64,000 nt of DNA from Pseudoneobacillus sp042683745 (GTDB taxonomy: Bacteria; Bacillota; Bacilli; Bacillales; Cytobacillaceae): positions 496,001 to 560,000 of the forward strand of contig NZ_JBHUJX010000025.1 of the NCBI RefSeq assembly GCF_042683745.1, written 5' to 3'. The notes below the pieces were generated by a model. It saw only the letters and a list, made by a program, of their open reading frames with translations. It made no database searches and was not told where the DNA came from. A program made the translations under genes and the position numbers. Shown here piece by piece: positions 16,920 through 24,458 of the stretch. How positions within the stretch are numbered: position 1 is the stretch's first letter; each line of letters opens with the position of its first letter.

Positions 16920-18143
16920 TTATTTAGTATTTAGATTGTGAATTTCTTTTTTATTCGAGGATAAAAGATGTATTTCTTCATACAATTGTTTCGTAAATTT
17001 TGCGATTTGTCTCCAATTATAGAGGTGACTCACGAGTTTCTTCCCGTTTCTTGCAAACTTTTTAGCAGTTTCTGGTTTATTTAAAATATAGTTAATCTGT
17101 TCAACCAGACTATCTACATCATTCATCTTCATAATAAATCCCGTTTCAAAAGGTTTAATTAATCTTCTTAGTCCACCTGTATTTGAAACAATGATTGGGC
17201 AAGTTGCTTTCATTGCTTCTAGTGCAACAATTCCAAAAGGTTCGTAACGACTGGGAAAGACAGCAGCTTTGCAATGTTTGAAAAAGAGATCCCTTTGCTC
17301 ATCGGAAATAAAACCGATCAAGTAGACATTCTTTTCAAGTTCGTAATGTTTGATTAACTGTTCATATACATGATGCATCGGCCCAACCCCCGCAATGACA
17401 AAACAAAGATCTTTCCCCTTCATTTTTGCAGCCGCCTCAATAATTAAATCAAAGCCTTTTTCTCGTACTAGTCTGCCAATAGTAAAAATTATCGATCGAC
17501 TTTCATTTTTTAAAAGGGGATGAAGAAGCTGAGAATTTTCTTTTATTTCCTCTTCCATTTCAATTCCATTTGGAATGACAGAAATTTTCTCATTGGAACA
17601 AGCGAAGATTTCTCCAACCTCATTTTTCATAAATTCACTACAAACAATGATATGAATGGATGCATGTATGAGAATGAACTCTTTATGATGTATAAATTGT
17701 TGAAGCTCTGTGTAAATACCTTCATTTCTTCCATACTCCGTTGCATGAATGGTAGTAATTAATGGAATATGCATTAATTTCGCTAAACATATGGCTGCTT
17801 CTCCAACTAACCAATCATGGGCATGAATGATATCATATTTATGAATATCATTTAAATCCAAAGCTTTTTGAATCATCGCTAGATTAAAACCGCCAATCCA
17901 GTTTAAAAATTGATCATCCATTCTATTTAACGGCTCTACCCTATGGATATGAATACCTGTCATATTCTCATAGTCGAGGTTTATCTCTAATGCTTTTGAG
18001 GTTATGACGGTAACCTCCACACCAATTTGCTGTAAATGAAAAGAAAGTCCTTCTGTATGTCTAGCCAAACCACCTACGATATGAGGAGGGAATTCCCAAG
18101 TAAGTAAAAGGATTCGTAATTTTTTTTGATTTAAAACATTCAC
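16920..18143 (-). CDS. GT4 glycosyltransferase (glycogen synthase-like)
   Basis: 407 aa GT-B fold. The N-terminal half has R-I-L-L-L-T-W-E-F-P-P-H-I-V-G-G-L-A-R-H, the donor/acceptor glycine motif of the GT4/GT5 starch-synthase-like group. The C-terminal half has F-T-I-G-R-L-V-R-E-K-G-F-D near residue 235 and the E-X7-E nucleotide-sugar motif S-R-Y-E-P-F-G-I-V-A-L-E near residue 315. No membrane segments, so a cytosolic enzyme. GTG start at 18143 after GGGAGGTGG. Downstream of a DUF4912 gene. The product sugar polymer is unknown; alpha-glucan is the best guess from the motif type. Confidence 0.87.
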   Translation of the reverse strand: MNVLNQKKLRILLLTWEFPPHIVGGLARHTEGLSFHLQQIGVEVTVITSKALEINLDYENMTGIHIHRVEPLNRMDDQFLNWIGGFNLAMIQKALDLNDIHKYDIIHAHDWLVGEAAICLAKLMHIPLITTIHATEYGRNEGIYTELQQFIHHKEFILIHASIHIIVCSEFMKNEVGEIFACSNEKISVIPNGIEMEEEIKENSQLLHPLLKNESRSIIFTIGRLVREKGFDLIIEAAAKMKGKDLCFVIAGVGPMHHVYEQLIKHYELEKNVYLIGFISDEQRDLFFKHCKAAVFPSRYEPFGIVALEAMKATCPIIVSNTGGLRRLIKPFETGFIMKMNDVDSLVEQINYILNKPETAKKFARNGKKLVSHLYNWRQIAKFTKQLYEEIHLLSSNKKEIHNLNTK

Positions 18144-18178
18144 TGCTAGATTCCACCTCCCACTTAAATTACGGCTAT

Positions 18179-18667
18179 CTATTTTCTCTCATTCACATTT
18201 TCATAATAGCTATATGTACTTACATTCTGTCTCCAATCGGGCTTCCCGGTACTCATATTTTGGTATAAGGGTTTGACGCAATCTTTTCCGCTCAGTTTAT
18301 GACTTGTCGGACATGCCATCGTAACAGCATTTGAACGGAGGATTGGGAAAAAGTGATTCGGATAAATTTTAAAGCCAATTTCAGTTACATACGTTCTTCC
18401 AGGCTTTACCCCTTTAACCACCCAACTTGATTGTTCTTCCTTTAAATAATATTCAAAATAGGAATGTGCATTTGAGCCATTAAAATGAAGATCTGTGACA
18501 TCATAAATTCGAAATATAATGATTGATTGATTTACTTTTTCCTGAAAAAAGGACACAACCACTTCTTTCTGCCACTGAGCAATTTTCCAGTCTGAGGCTA
18601 ATTTTTGATCCTTGGTCAATGTTAAAACTAAATAGTTCTTTCCTATGGAAGCCATATCTTCCATCAT
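18179..18667 (-). CDS. DUF4912 domain protein
   Basis: 162 aa. Contains the DUF4912 pattern: L-V-L-T-L-T-K-D-Q-K-L-A-S-D-W, then I-I-I-F-R-I-Y-D-V-T-D near residue 55 and a V-K-P-G-R-T-Y-V-T-E-I-G-F motif near residue 90. This domain is often found next to GT4 glycosyltransferases and GH57 glucan-branching enzymes, and the next gene here is such a GT4. Probably a small beta-sandwich, perhaps carbohydrate-binding; function unproven. Start ATG 18667 after GAGGG. Confidence 0.78.
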   Translation of the reverse strand: MMEDMASIGKNYLVLTLTKDQKLASDWKIAQWQKEVVVSFFQEKVNQSIIIFRIYDVTDLHFNGSNAHSYFEYYLKEEQSSWVVKGVKPGRTYVTEIGFKIYPNHFFPILRSNAVTMACPTSHKLSGKDCVKPLYQNMSTGKPDWRQNVSTYSYYENVNERK

Positions 18668-18989
18668 CAGTTCCCTCTTTTCAAAACTTATATGTATATG
18701 CTAAATCTATTCGAATTATTCCGATTTCCTTTAAATTAATGGTAGCACTGAACGTTCTCCCCCACAATGAACGCATATTGTCGTAATTTGCCTCATCAAC
18801 CGACTCAAAAGCCTAGAGCCATAAAAAAATATTTCACATCTTATTCCTTCTAACTTTTCGACACATTTAACAATCTTTTTTATTTTTCTCATGACAAAAT
18901 TACTCATTAATTTTCGTGAGAAATCGAAAATTGTTTTTATTAATGGTAGAATGGGGATAGAATTCGACATATTAAACGAGGTGCCATAA
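18668..18989. other. Divergent intergenic region
   Basis: 322 bases between the divergent DUF4912 operon and the next rightward gene. It must hold two promoters; a possible -10 (TAGAAT) lies near 18946 for the rightward gene without a good -35. Open frames on the minus strand here have no ribosome binding site and no recognisable protein content, so I do not call them. Confidence 0.5.
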
Positions 18990-19364
18990 ATGTTAAATAT
19001 CATGATTGGGCTGTTAGTACTCTCCATCCTAATTATTCTGTTGTCTCTTTTCATAAAAGATCCTTATAAATCATTAAAAGAAGAGATTGATCAACTTACC
19101 CTACAGCAAGCACAAGATTTATACCAAATAAAGAAAAAGATTTCTATATTAGAAGAGGAACTATTAATGGATGGCTTTCATGCATCTAGTGGCTATACTG
19201 AACAACCAGCTTCACAAACCGTCGTTCACGATATTATCAAAAGTCAAGTCTATGCACTCGCACAGCAAGGTAAGACCATTGATCAAATTGCCCAACAATC
19301 CTCTCTTTCTCCAGAGAGCGTCTTAAGAATTCTAAATGAGAATAGAGGTTCTCAATATGAATAA
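18990..19364 (+). CDS. Membrane-anchored coiled-coil/HTH-like small protein
   Basis: 124 aa. One N-terminal membrane segment (residues 3-22), then a likely coiled coil (K-S-L-K-E-E-I-D-Q-L-T-L...E-E-E-L-L, 30-60), a linker, and a C-terminal helix-turn-helix-like part (Q-G-K-T-I-D-Q-I-A-Q-Q-S-S-L-S-P-E-S-V) resembling sigma region 4-type helices. Such proteins in Bacillus are hypothetical. Start ATG 18990 after GAGGTGCC. It overlaps the next gene by 8 bases, so the two are co-translated. Whether the C-terminal helices bind DNA is open. Confidence 0.78.
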   Translation: MLNIMIGLLVLSILIILLSLFIKDPYKSLKEEIDQLTLQQAQDLYQIKKKISILEEELLMDGFHASSGYTEQPASQTVVHDIIKSQVYALAQQGKTIDQIAQQSSLSPESVLRILNENRGSQYE

Positions 19365-19845
19365 TCGAGCCTTTCGTTCGTTTGGTTTTGGGATATTATT
19401 CTCAGTTAGTATAATAGGCACTAGTTACCTTGTATTAGATAAGCAATCTGAAAAAACAGAGGTCACTGTTGAAGATGCTAAAAACACCTTAAAGAAAGCG
19501 GACTACCAAGTCTATACAACGAAGGAATTCGAGGAAGTTAAAAAGGAAATAAGAGCACAAATAGAAAAAGAAACAAAAGAAAATCAAGCGCAAAACAAAA
19601 ATAAAGCAAAGTTAAATAATAGTCCGCAAAAAACAATGATTACCTATCATTTAGAAATCGTTAGCGGTATGACTTCCCAAGATATCGTTGACCGACTTTC
19701 AAAAGCAAAATTAGTTAAAGAACCCGAAAAACTACAAAATTATTTAGATGAACATCATTACAGCACAAAAATCCAATTAGGGGTGTTTGAGTTAACAAGT
19801 GAGATGAGTTTTGAACAAATTGCCAAAACCATAACAAAAAGCTAA
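19357..19845 (+). CDS. Short MltG/YceG-like membrane protein
   Basis: 162 aa from ATG 19357 (AGAGG eight bases upstream). One N-terminal membrane segment (about residues 7-24), a charged Lys/Glu-rich linker, then a C-terminal domain V-S-G-M-T-S-Q-D-I-V-D-R-L... resembling the LysM-like N-terminal subdomain of endolytic transglycosylase MltG. Full MltG is over 300 aa and has a catalytic Glu domain that is absent here, so enzyme activity is unlikely. It may be a wall-binding or regulatory fragment. Overlaps the upstream gene and ends in a strong terminator. Confidence 0.78.
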   Translation: MNNRAFRSFGFGILFSVSIIGTSYLVLDKQSEKTEVTVEDAKNTLKKADYQVYTTKEFEEVKKEIRAQIEKETKENQAQNKNKAKLNNSPQKTMITYHLEIVSGMTSQDIVDRLSKAKLVKEPEKLQNYLDEHHYSTKIQLGVFELTSEMSFEQIAKTITKS

Positions 19846-19865
19846 GGAGTTTCCTTAGCTTTTTT
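19836..19865. terminator. Bidirectional terminator (MltG-like gene / phoU)
   Basis: Perfect stem AGCTAAGGA / TCCTTAGCT with A5 on the left and T6 on the right, between the convergent MltG-like gene and phoU. It contains the stop codon of the former. Confidence 0.9.
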
Positions 19866-19867
19866 CC

Positions 19868-20527
19868 CTAATTATTTAAATCATATCTCTTGCCTTTTAC
19901 TAAATAAAAGACATGTTCAGCGATATTTGTTGTATGATCTGCTGCTCTTTCTAGATATCGGCTAATAAAAGAAAGTTGGGTTATTTGCGGAATAAATTCG
20001 GGATTATGAAGATTTAATTGCAATAAGTCCTGAATTGTCTGACCATATAAGAAATCCACTTCATCGTCCATTTCCGCTACTTTTTTCGCCTTTACTATAT
20101 CCTCTTCATAATAAGCTTCTAATGATAAATTAAGCATTTCACGATTAATCTCATGCATTCTCTTAATATGCTCAATTGGTTTAATTAGTGGTTCATTTCC
20201 AATTCGTATCGTTGATTTTGCAATATTCACTGCAAAATCTGCAATTCTTTCAATATCATTGGCAATTTTTATAGCGACAATTACCCTACGTAAATCAATA
20301 GCAACGGGCTGCTGCTTAGCAATCAGTAAAATCGCTAAATCATTAATTTCTTCTTCCAAAATATCTGCTTTCGTATCATCTTCCATAATTTTTAGCGCTA
20401 AATCAATATTTTGGTTTTCCAAGGCAATCACTGATTTTTCAAGGGCATCCATCGAAAAATTGCCTAACTCTATTAATTTACTTTGTAATTCTTTTAAATC
20501 TACATCAAATCTTTCTCTAATTGACAT
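19868..20527 (-). CDS. phoU: Phosphate transport accessory protein PhoU
   Basis: 219 aa all-helical protein made of two PhoU repeats (E-D-D-T-K-A-D-I-L-E-E-E-I in the first, E-M-D-D-E-V-D-F in the second) that bind metal clusters. It restrains Pst uptake and signals phosphate sufficiency to the two-component system. Start ATG 20527 (MSIRERFD) follows AAGGAGTGG. Last gene of pstS-C-A-B-phoU. Bacillus subtilis itself lacks a phoU here and has two pstB genes instead. Confidence 0.93.
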   Translation of the reverse strand: MSIRERFDVDLKELQSKLIELGNFSMDALEKSVIALENQNIDLALKIMEDDTKADILEEEINDLAILLIAKQQPVAIDLRRVIVAIKIANDIERIADFAVNIAKSTIRIGNEPLIKPIEHIKRMHEINREMLNLSLEAYYEEDIVKAKKVAEMDDEVDFLYGQTIQDLLQLNLHNPEFIPQITQLSFISRYLERAADHTTNIAEHVFYLVKGKRYDLNN

Positions 20528-20557
20528 CAGAGCCACTCCTTCCATCGCCTATTTGTT

Positions 20558-21370
20558 TTATCCGAATCTTCCCGTAATATAATCTTCCGTTCTCTTATCA
20601 GATGGAGTCGAGAAAATCTTATTTGTTTGGTCATATTCAACTACTTCCCCATTTAAGAAAAAGGCTGTTTTATCGGAAATACGTGCAGCTTGCTGCATAT
20701 TATGAGTGACGATGATGATACTAAAGTTTTTCTTTAATTCTTGAACTAGCTCCTCTACCTTTAATGTAGAGATCGGGTCTAATGCAGAAGTTGGCTCATC
20801 CATTAAAATCACATCTGGTTCAATCGCTAAACAACGTGCAATACAAAGACGTTGTTGTTGCCCACCTGATAAACCATATGCATTTTGGTGTAAACGATCT
20901 TTTACTTCATCCCATATAGCTGCACCTTTTAAGCTTTTTTCAACAATTTGGTCTAAGATTTTTTTATCACGAATACCATGGATTTTAGGACCATACGCAA
21001 CATTTTCATAAATCGATTTCGGGAAGGGATTCGGTTTTTGAAACACCATTCCTACTTTTGTTCGTAATTCTTCTACTGTATAGGATTTATCAAAAATGTT
21101 TCGCCCACGATAAGCGATTTCTCCAGATGTTTTTACGGATGGAATTAGTTCAATCATTCGGTTCAATGTTTTAATATAAGTAGATTTACCGCAACCTGAA
21201 GGACCGATTATGGCAGTAACCTCGTTTTCATAAATATCAAGATCTATATTCTTAAGAGCATGGTTTTCACCGTACCATAAATTGAGTTGTTTTGTTTGAT
21301 AAACAGTAGCCTTCTTTAGTTCCTGTTCCAAATCCTTCGTTTTCACATCTTTTTCAATCACAATATTCAT
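20558..21370 (-). CDS. pstB: Phosphate ABC transporter ATP-binding protein PstB
   Basis: 270 aa ABC ATPase. Walker A GPSGCGKST near residue 57, Q-loop with Q-K-P-N-P-F, signature LSGGQQQR near residue 169, Walker B V-I-L-M-D-E-P-T-S-A-L-D and H-loop V-T-H-N-M. The P-N-P-F and N-R-M motifs are typical of PstB. ATG 21370 after GGAGG. Single copy in this operon. Confidence 0.96.
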   Translation of the reverse strand: MNIVIEKDVKTKDLEQELKKATVYQTKQLNLWYGENHALKNIDLDIYENEVTAIIGPSGCGKSTYIKTLNRMIELIPSVKTSGEIAYRGRNIFDKSYTVEELRTKVGMVFQKPNPFPKSIYENVAYGPKIHGIRDKKILDQIVEKSLKGAAIWDEVKDRLHQNAYGLSGGQQQRLCIARCLAIEPDVILMDEPTSALDPISTLKVEELVQELKKNFSIIIVTHNMQQAARISDKTAFFLNGEVVEYDQTNKIFSTPSDKRTEDYITGRFG

Positions 21371-21404
21371 ATTTTTGTTACCTCCTTTATGATTTTAGAA
21401 GATA

Positions 21405-22283
21405 TTAATAACGCTTTTGATATTTATTTCGAATAATCACAGCGATTGAGTTCATAATAATTAACATAATCATTAGGACAATAATTCCTGAAGCAGCGAG
21501 GGCATGAAAATCCTCTTGTGGTCGACTTGTCCAGTTATAAATTTGCATAGGTAAAACAGTAAATGTATCAAAAACCGTTTTAGGTAAAAAAGCGATAAAC
21601 AATGGCAAACCTAACACAACTAGTGGTGCTGTTTCTCCAATCGCACGTGACAACGCTAATATTCCCCCGGTTAAAATCCCTGGAATTGCCGCTGGAAGCA
21701 CAACTCGTACAATCGTTTGCCACTTAGTAGCCCCCATTCCAAATGAAGCTTCTCTTAGTTCTTTCGGCACAGATCGAATTGCTTCCTGTGAAGCAACAAT
21801 AATTACCGGAAGTACAAGTAAGCTCATGGTTAGCCCCGCAGCGAGTACACTTGTCCCTAAGGACATCGCACGGACAAAGAGTGTTAAACCAAGTAGTCCG
21901 AAGACAATAGACGGTACACCTGCTAGATTAGAAATGTTTACTTGAATAAAATCAGTAAACCGACTTTTCTTTGCATATTCCTCCAAATATAAAGCAGTTC
22001 CTACCCCAATTAATAACGAAATAGGTGCGGTAACAGCCATTAGCCAAATCGTTCCAATTAGGGCTGTTTTAATTCCTGCCCGCTCTGGTTTTCTAGACGG
22101 TAAGTTTTGTAGAAATTCCCAACTTAAAAATCCTGATCCTTGGGTGAAAATTCGATAGATTAATATTCCTAAGATAAATAAGCCAAATAAAGTAGAAAGA
22201 AAGAATATCATTTTAAATATTTGATTCCAAACCAATCTAGGAGTCATACGGCTGACCACTTTGGAATGATCAATTAATTTCAT
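21405..22283 (-). CDS. pstA: Phosphate ABC transporter permease PstA
   Basis: 292 aa, six membrane segments. The EAA loop (E-A-S-F-G-M-G-A-T-K-W-Q-T) and A-L-S-R-A-I-G-E-T-A-P-L, the PstA/PstC signature, are both present. With PstC it forms the membrane channel for phosphate. Its ATG overlaps the pstC stop (TAATG), so the pair is translationally coupled. Confidence 0.95.
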   Translation of the reverse strand: MKLIDHSKVVSRMTPRLVWNQIFKMIFFLSTLFGLFILGILIYRIFTQGSGFLSWEFLQNLPSRKPERAGIKTALIGTIWLMAVTAPISLLIGVGTALYLEEYAKKSRFTDFIQVNISNLAGVPSIVFGLLGLTLFVRAMSLGTSVLAAGLTMSLLVLPVIIVASQEAIRSVPKELREASFGMGATKWQTIVRVVLPAAIPGILTGGILALSRAIGETAPLVVLGLPLFIAFLPKTVFDTFTVLPMQIYNWTSRPQEDFHALAASGIIVLMIMLIIMNSIAVIIRNKYQKRY

Positions 22284-23227
22284 TAATATTCCTCCCTAAA
22301 ACGTTTTGAGATATATTGCGCTAGTAAATTCATTACTAGAGTAAAGACAAATAAAGTCATACCTACCGCATAGATGCTGTAGTAAATGGTCGTACCGTAT
22401 CCTGCATCCCCTGTACTAACTTGAACAATATAAGCTGTCATTGTTTGAATCGAATGCGTTACATCTAAACCTAAAGTTGGTGTAGATCCACCTGCAACTG
22501 CAACAATCATTGTTTCACCAATCGCTCTTGAAATCGCCAATACAATTGATGCCACAATCCCAGATATAGCAGCAGGAAGAACAACTTTCATTGAAACTTC
22601 AAATTTCGTTGACCCTAATGCAAGGGCACCTTCCCTCATGGAATTTGGAACGGATGACATTGCATCCTCAGAAAGAGAAGCAATCATCGGAGTGATCATA
22701 ATCCCAATCACAATTCCAGGACTTAATGCATTAAATATTTCCAAAGAAGGTATCCACTCACGTAAAACTGGTGTTACGAACGTTAATGCAAAAAAACCAT
22801 AAACAATTGTCGGAATCCCTGCAAGAACCTCTAATATTGGTTTTATTATTCTTCTTGTTCGATCAGATGCATATTCACTTAAAAATACAGCTGATGCAAC
22901 CCCGATTGGAACCGCTACGATAACAGCAATCAATGTAACTCTCAAAGTACCTGAAACTAACGGTAATATTCCATATGACCCATTTGATTCCGAAAATGGG
23001 TACCATTTTTTAGATGTAATAAATTCAATGATTGAAACCTTTGTAAAAAAAGTAAACGTTTCAAATATCAATGTGAAGACTATACCAAACGTAGTTAACA
23101 CCGAAATGATAGCTGTAATTAATAGAATTGTAGGTATCATTTTCTCGATAGATGAATGAATATTTTTTTTTCTTTTCTTTTTCTCTATCATTTCTTGTAC
23201 AGATAATGATCGATTTTCTAATGCCAT
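22283..23227 (-). CDS. pstC: Phosphate ABC transporter permease PstC
   Basis: 314 aa, six membrane segments after a basic cytosolic N-terminus (K-K-K-R-K-K). EAA loop E-G-A-L-A-L-G-S-T-K-F-E and the A-I-S-R-A-I-G-E-T-M permease signature. ATG 23227 after a G7 Shine-Dalgarno region. About 75 bases separate it from pstS, without a clear terminator. Confidence 0.95.
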   Translation of the reverse strand: MALENRSLSVQEMIEKKKRKKNIHSSIEKMIPTILLITAIISVLTTFGIVFTLIFETFTFFTKVSIIEFITSKKWYPFSESNGSYGILPLVSGTLRVTLIAVIVAVPIGVASAVFLSEYASDRTRRIIKPILEVLAGIPTIVYGFFALTFVTPVLREWIPSLEIFNALSPGIVIGIMITPMIASLSEDAMSSVPNSMREGALALGSTKFEVSMKVVLPAAISGIVASIVLAISRAIGETMIVAVAGGSTPTLGLDVTHSIQTMTAYIVQVSTGDAGYGTTIYYSIYAVGMTLFVFTLVMNLLAQYISKRFREEY

Positions 23228-23301
23228 AAAGTAAACCCCCCCTAGTCAAATGACAAGATGAGAAGCATATTTTAGACGCTTCCCATCTTTTCATTTTCAG
23301 A

Positions 23302-24258
23302 TTACTTTAACCCCTCTAATGCTTTTAAATCTTTATCATATTCCTCTTCAGGCAGACGGACATACCCTACCTCTTCAGATAAATCACCAGCATTTTCAAT
23401 TGCAAACTTAACATAGTCGAAAACTTCTGGTTTTTTCACTGATTCATTTTTCACGTAAGTGAATAATGGTCGAGATAATGGTGCATATTCACCTGACTCA
23501 ATTGTTTCATTTGTCGGTTCTACAGGACCATTGCCACCATCGATTGGGACAACCTTTAGCTTATCTTTATTTTCTAAATAGTAGGCGTACCCAAAATAAC
23601 CAATTGCATTTTTGTCACCAGTAACACCTTGAACTAAAACATTATCATCTTCAGATAATGTTGCTTTTTCGACAACAGGTTTTTCATCTAAAATTACTTC
23701 ATCAAAATAATCAAATGTTCCAGAATCTGTACCAGGGGAATAAAATTTAATTTCTTCTGCTGGCCAGCCTTCACGAATATCAGACCATTTTTTTACTTTC
23801 CCATCTTCAATCCACATTTTCTTTAATTCATCAATTGTAAGGTGATCAACCCAAGTATTATCTTTATTTATAACCACCGATAGACCATCAAAAGCTAATC
23901 TTAATTCAGTGTATTCAATACCTTTTTCTTCAAGTTGTGCTTTTTCTTCTTCTTTAATTGGACGTGAAGCATTACTCAAATCTGTTTCACCAGCGATAAA
24001 TGCTTTAAAACCACCACCTGTACCAGATAATCCTACTGAAACTTTTACATCTGGTTGAACCATTTGATATTCTTCGGATACAGCTTCCATAATTGGATAT
24101 ACAGTCGATGATCCGTCAATTTTGATTTCTCCTGAAAGTTGCTTATTATCTTCGCCAGCACCTGTGCTTTTTCCTGCTTCCTCTGCTCCACATGCTGCTG
24201 AGAAAACTAGCACGCCACCCATCATTGCAGTTAGTGCTAAATTTTTTAAGCTTTTCAT
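23302..24258 (-). CDS. pstS: Phosphate-binding lipoprotein PstS
   Basis: 318 aa. Lipoprotein signal peptide with lipobox F-S-A-A-C (Cys near residue 23), then the PstS fold: I-D-G-S-S-T-V-Y-P near residue 50, G-T-G-G-G-F-K-A-F near 80, N-A-S-R-P-I and the P-G-T-D-S-G-T-F-D phosphate-binding motif near residue 172. High-affinity phosphate receptor on the cell surface. First gene of the operon, directly behind the Pho promoter at 24309-24362. Confidence 0.96.
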   Translation of the reverse strand: MKSLKNLALTAMMGGVLVFSAACGAEEAGKSTGAGEDNKQLSGEIKIDGSSTVYPIMEAVSEEYQMVQPDVKVSVGLSGTGGGFKAFIAGETDLSNASRPIKEEEKAQLEEKGIEYTELRLAFDGLSVVINKDNTWVDHLTIDELKKMWIEDGKVKKWSDIREGWPAEEIKFYSPGTDSGTFDYFDEVILDEKPVVEKATLSEDDNVLVQGVTGDKNAIGYFGYAYYLENKDKLKVVPIDGGNGPVEPTNETIESGEYAPLSRPLFTYVKNESVKKPEVFDYVKFAIENAGDLSEEVGYVRLPEEEYDKDLKALEGLK

Positions 24259-24308
24259 TCGTTGATTCCCCCTAAGGATTTTGGTTGTTTATTTTGTCCT
24301 ACACTTAG

Positions 24309-24362
24309 ATCATAACGACCCACTGTTAACCTGGTTTTAATCGTTTGTAAAGGTTTTGTAAA
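24309..24362 (-). promoter_or_regulatory. Pho-regulated promoter of pst operon (four PhoP boxes and -10)
   Basis: On the minus strand four hexamers follow each other with exactly 5-base spacers (11-base period): TTTACA (24362-24357), TTTACA (24351-24346), TTAAAA (24340-24335), TTAACA (24329-24324). This is the known PhoP dimer-binding pattern TT(A/T)ACA-N5. The -10 TATGAT is at 24314-24309, and the third box stands where a -35 would be. The pst operon is therefore very likely activated by PhoP under phosphate starvation. Confidence 0.9.
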
Positions 24363-24430
24363 TATGAATAAACAGTGGATTTAACTGATTGTCTTAAATT
24401 GGATCTATTGGTATTTTGTACAAATACAAG

Positions 24431-24458
24431 AAAAAAACCCGTCTTTTTCGACGGGTTT
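24431..24458 (-). terminator. Terminator of pbpA
   Basis: Stem AAACCCGTC / GACGGGTTT with T7 on the minus strand, overlapping the pbpA stop codon. It insulates pst from pbpA. Confidence 0.9.

Noticed and set aside
18731..19054. 107-aa open frame, minus strand
   Set aside because: Overlaps the start of the rightward gene at 18990; no ribosome binding site and low-quality composition.
19357..19845. Functional MltG transglycosylase
   Set aside because: Too short; the catalytic domain with its Glu is missing.
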